Source of the DNA: an uncultured Phycisphaerales bacterium
GTDB taxonomy: Bacteria > Planctomycetota > Phycisphaerae > Phycisphaerales > UBA1924
DNA length: 6,176 bases
Assembly: GCA_937879825.1 (NCBI GenBank)
Contig: CALFMQ010000328.1
Coordinates: 1-6,176 of the forward strand
Reading direction: 5' to 3'
Shown: positions 6,155 to 6,176 of the stretch, piece after piece
How positions within the stretch are numbered: the stretch's first letter is position 1
How the letters are laid out: every line of letters begins with the position of its first letter
Notes under the pieces: model-generated
The model's database searches: none
Told to the model about the DNA's origin: nothing
What the model saw: only the letters and a program-made list of their open reading frames with translations
Made by a program: the position numbers and the translations under genes

Positions 6155-6176
6155 CGCTCTTCTCACCGCCCGCCCA

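Larger units (their letters stand above)
5811..6176. other. Gene-free upstream region built from dispersed repeats
   Basis: These 366 bases hold no convincing gene. From right to left they carry TTMACCAC repeat copy 3, copy 2, a GC-rich hairpin and a CCCCTCATCC-type repeat, followed by about 100 bases leading to the LolA-like gene. The promoter of that gene should lie in the last stretch (about 5822-5910), but no convincing -35/-10 pair is visible; the best -10-like hexamer on the minus strand is TATGGT near 5850. Long open frames on both strands here encode low-complexity repeat translations and are not credible genes. Confidence 0.7.

Noticed and set aside
5810..6166. A 118-codon minus-strand frame upstream of the LolA-like gene
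   Set aside because: Its translation consists of HRGHRE-type peptides from the dispersed repeats plus Arg-rich hairpin sequence, a common spurious annotation; it overlaps the strong ribosome-binding site of the real gene.

Overview
The window is about two-thirds G+C. All three well-supported genes lie on the minus strand and read right to left from about 5810 to 127. Strongly C-ending codons, a LolA-like protein with an enlarged C-terminal half, a large secreted TPR-metalloprotease and several kinds of dispersed intergenic repeat suggest a high-GC Planctomycetota bacterium, perhaps of the Phycisphaerae. This is an inference from style; no marker gene is present.

In transcription order on the minus strand: (1) 6176-5811 is a gene-free upstream region packed with dispersed repeats: two copies of a 'TTCACCAC...GCACAGAG' repeat, a GC-rich hairpin with a GCAA/TTGC loop, and a 'CCCCTCA-YC ... 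CTCCC/GGGAG' repeat. (2) 5810-4827 encodes a secreted LolA-like protein. (3) An 82-bp spacer holds two perfect hairpins. (4) 4744-2054 encodes an 896-residue secreted protein with TPRs on both sides of a gluzincin (peptidase MA-like) domain carrying HEYTH and a downstream Glu. (5) A 127-bp spacer contains a third copy of the TTMACCAC repeat, whose first bases supply the stop codon of the protease gene, and a possible 24-residue membrane peptide in frame with the next gene. (6) 1926-127 encodes a KtrB/TrkH-type potassium transporter subunit with four selectivity-filter loops and an N-terminal membrane extension. (7) 1-126 is compositionally different (about 44% G+C over the first 120 bases) and holds an open plus-strand frame that may be the end of a convergent gene.

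The LolA-like gene and the protease probably form a short envelope operon: same strand, 82-bp spacing, a good ribosome-binding site on each, and signal peptides on both. The potassium transporter may be co-transcribed, but its function is unrelated and its KtrA/TrkA (RCK) partner is not in the window. No tRNA, rRNA, CRISPR array or transposase gene was seen. The most unusual material is the repeat mosaic and the way it touches gene boundaries, not a recognisable new multi-gene system.
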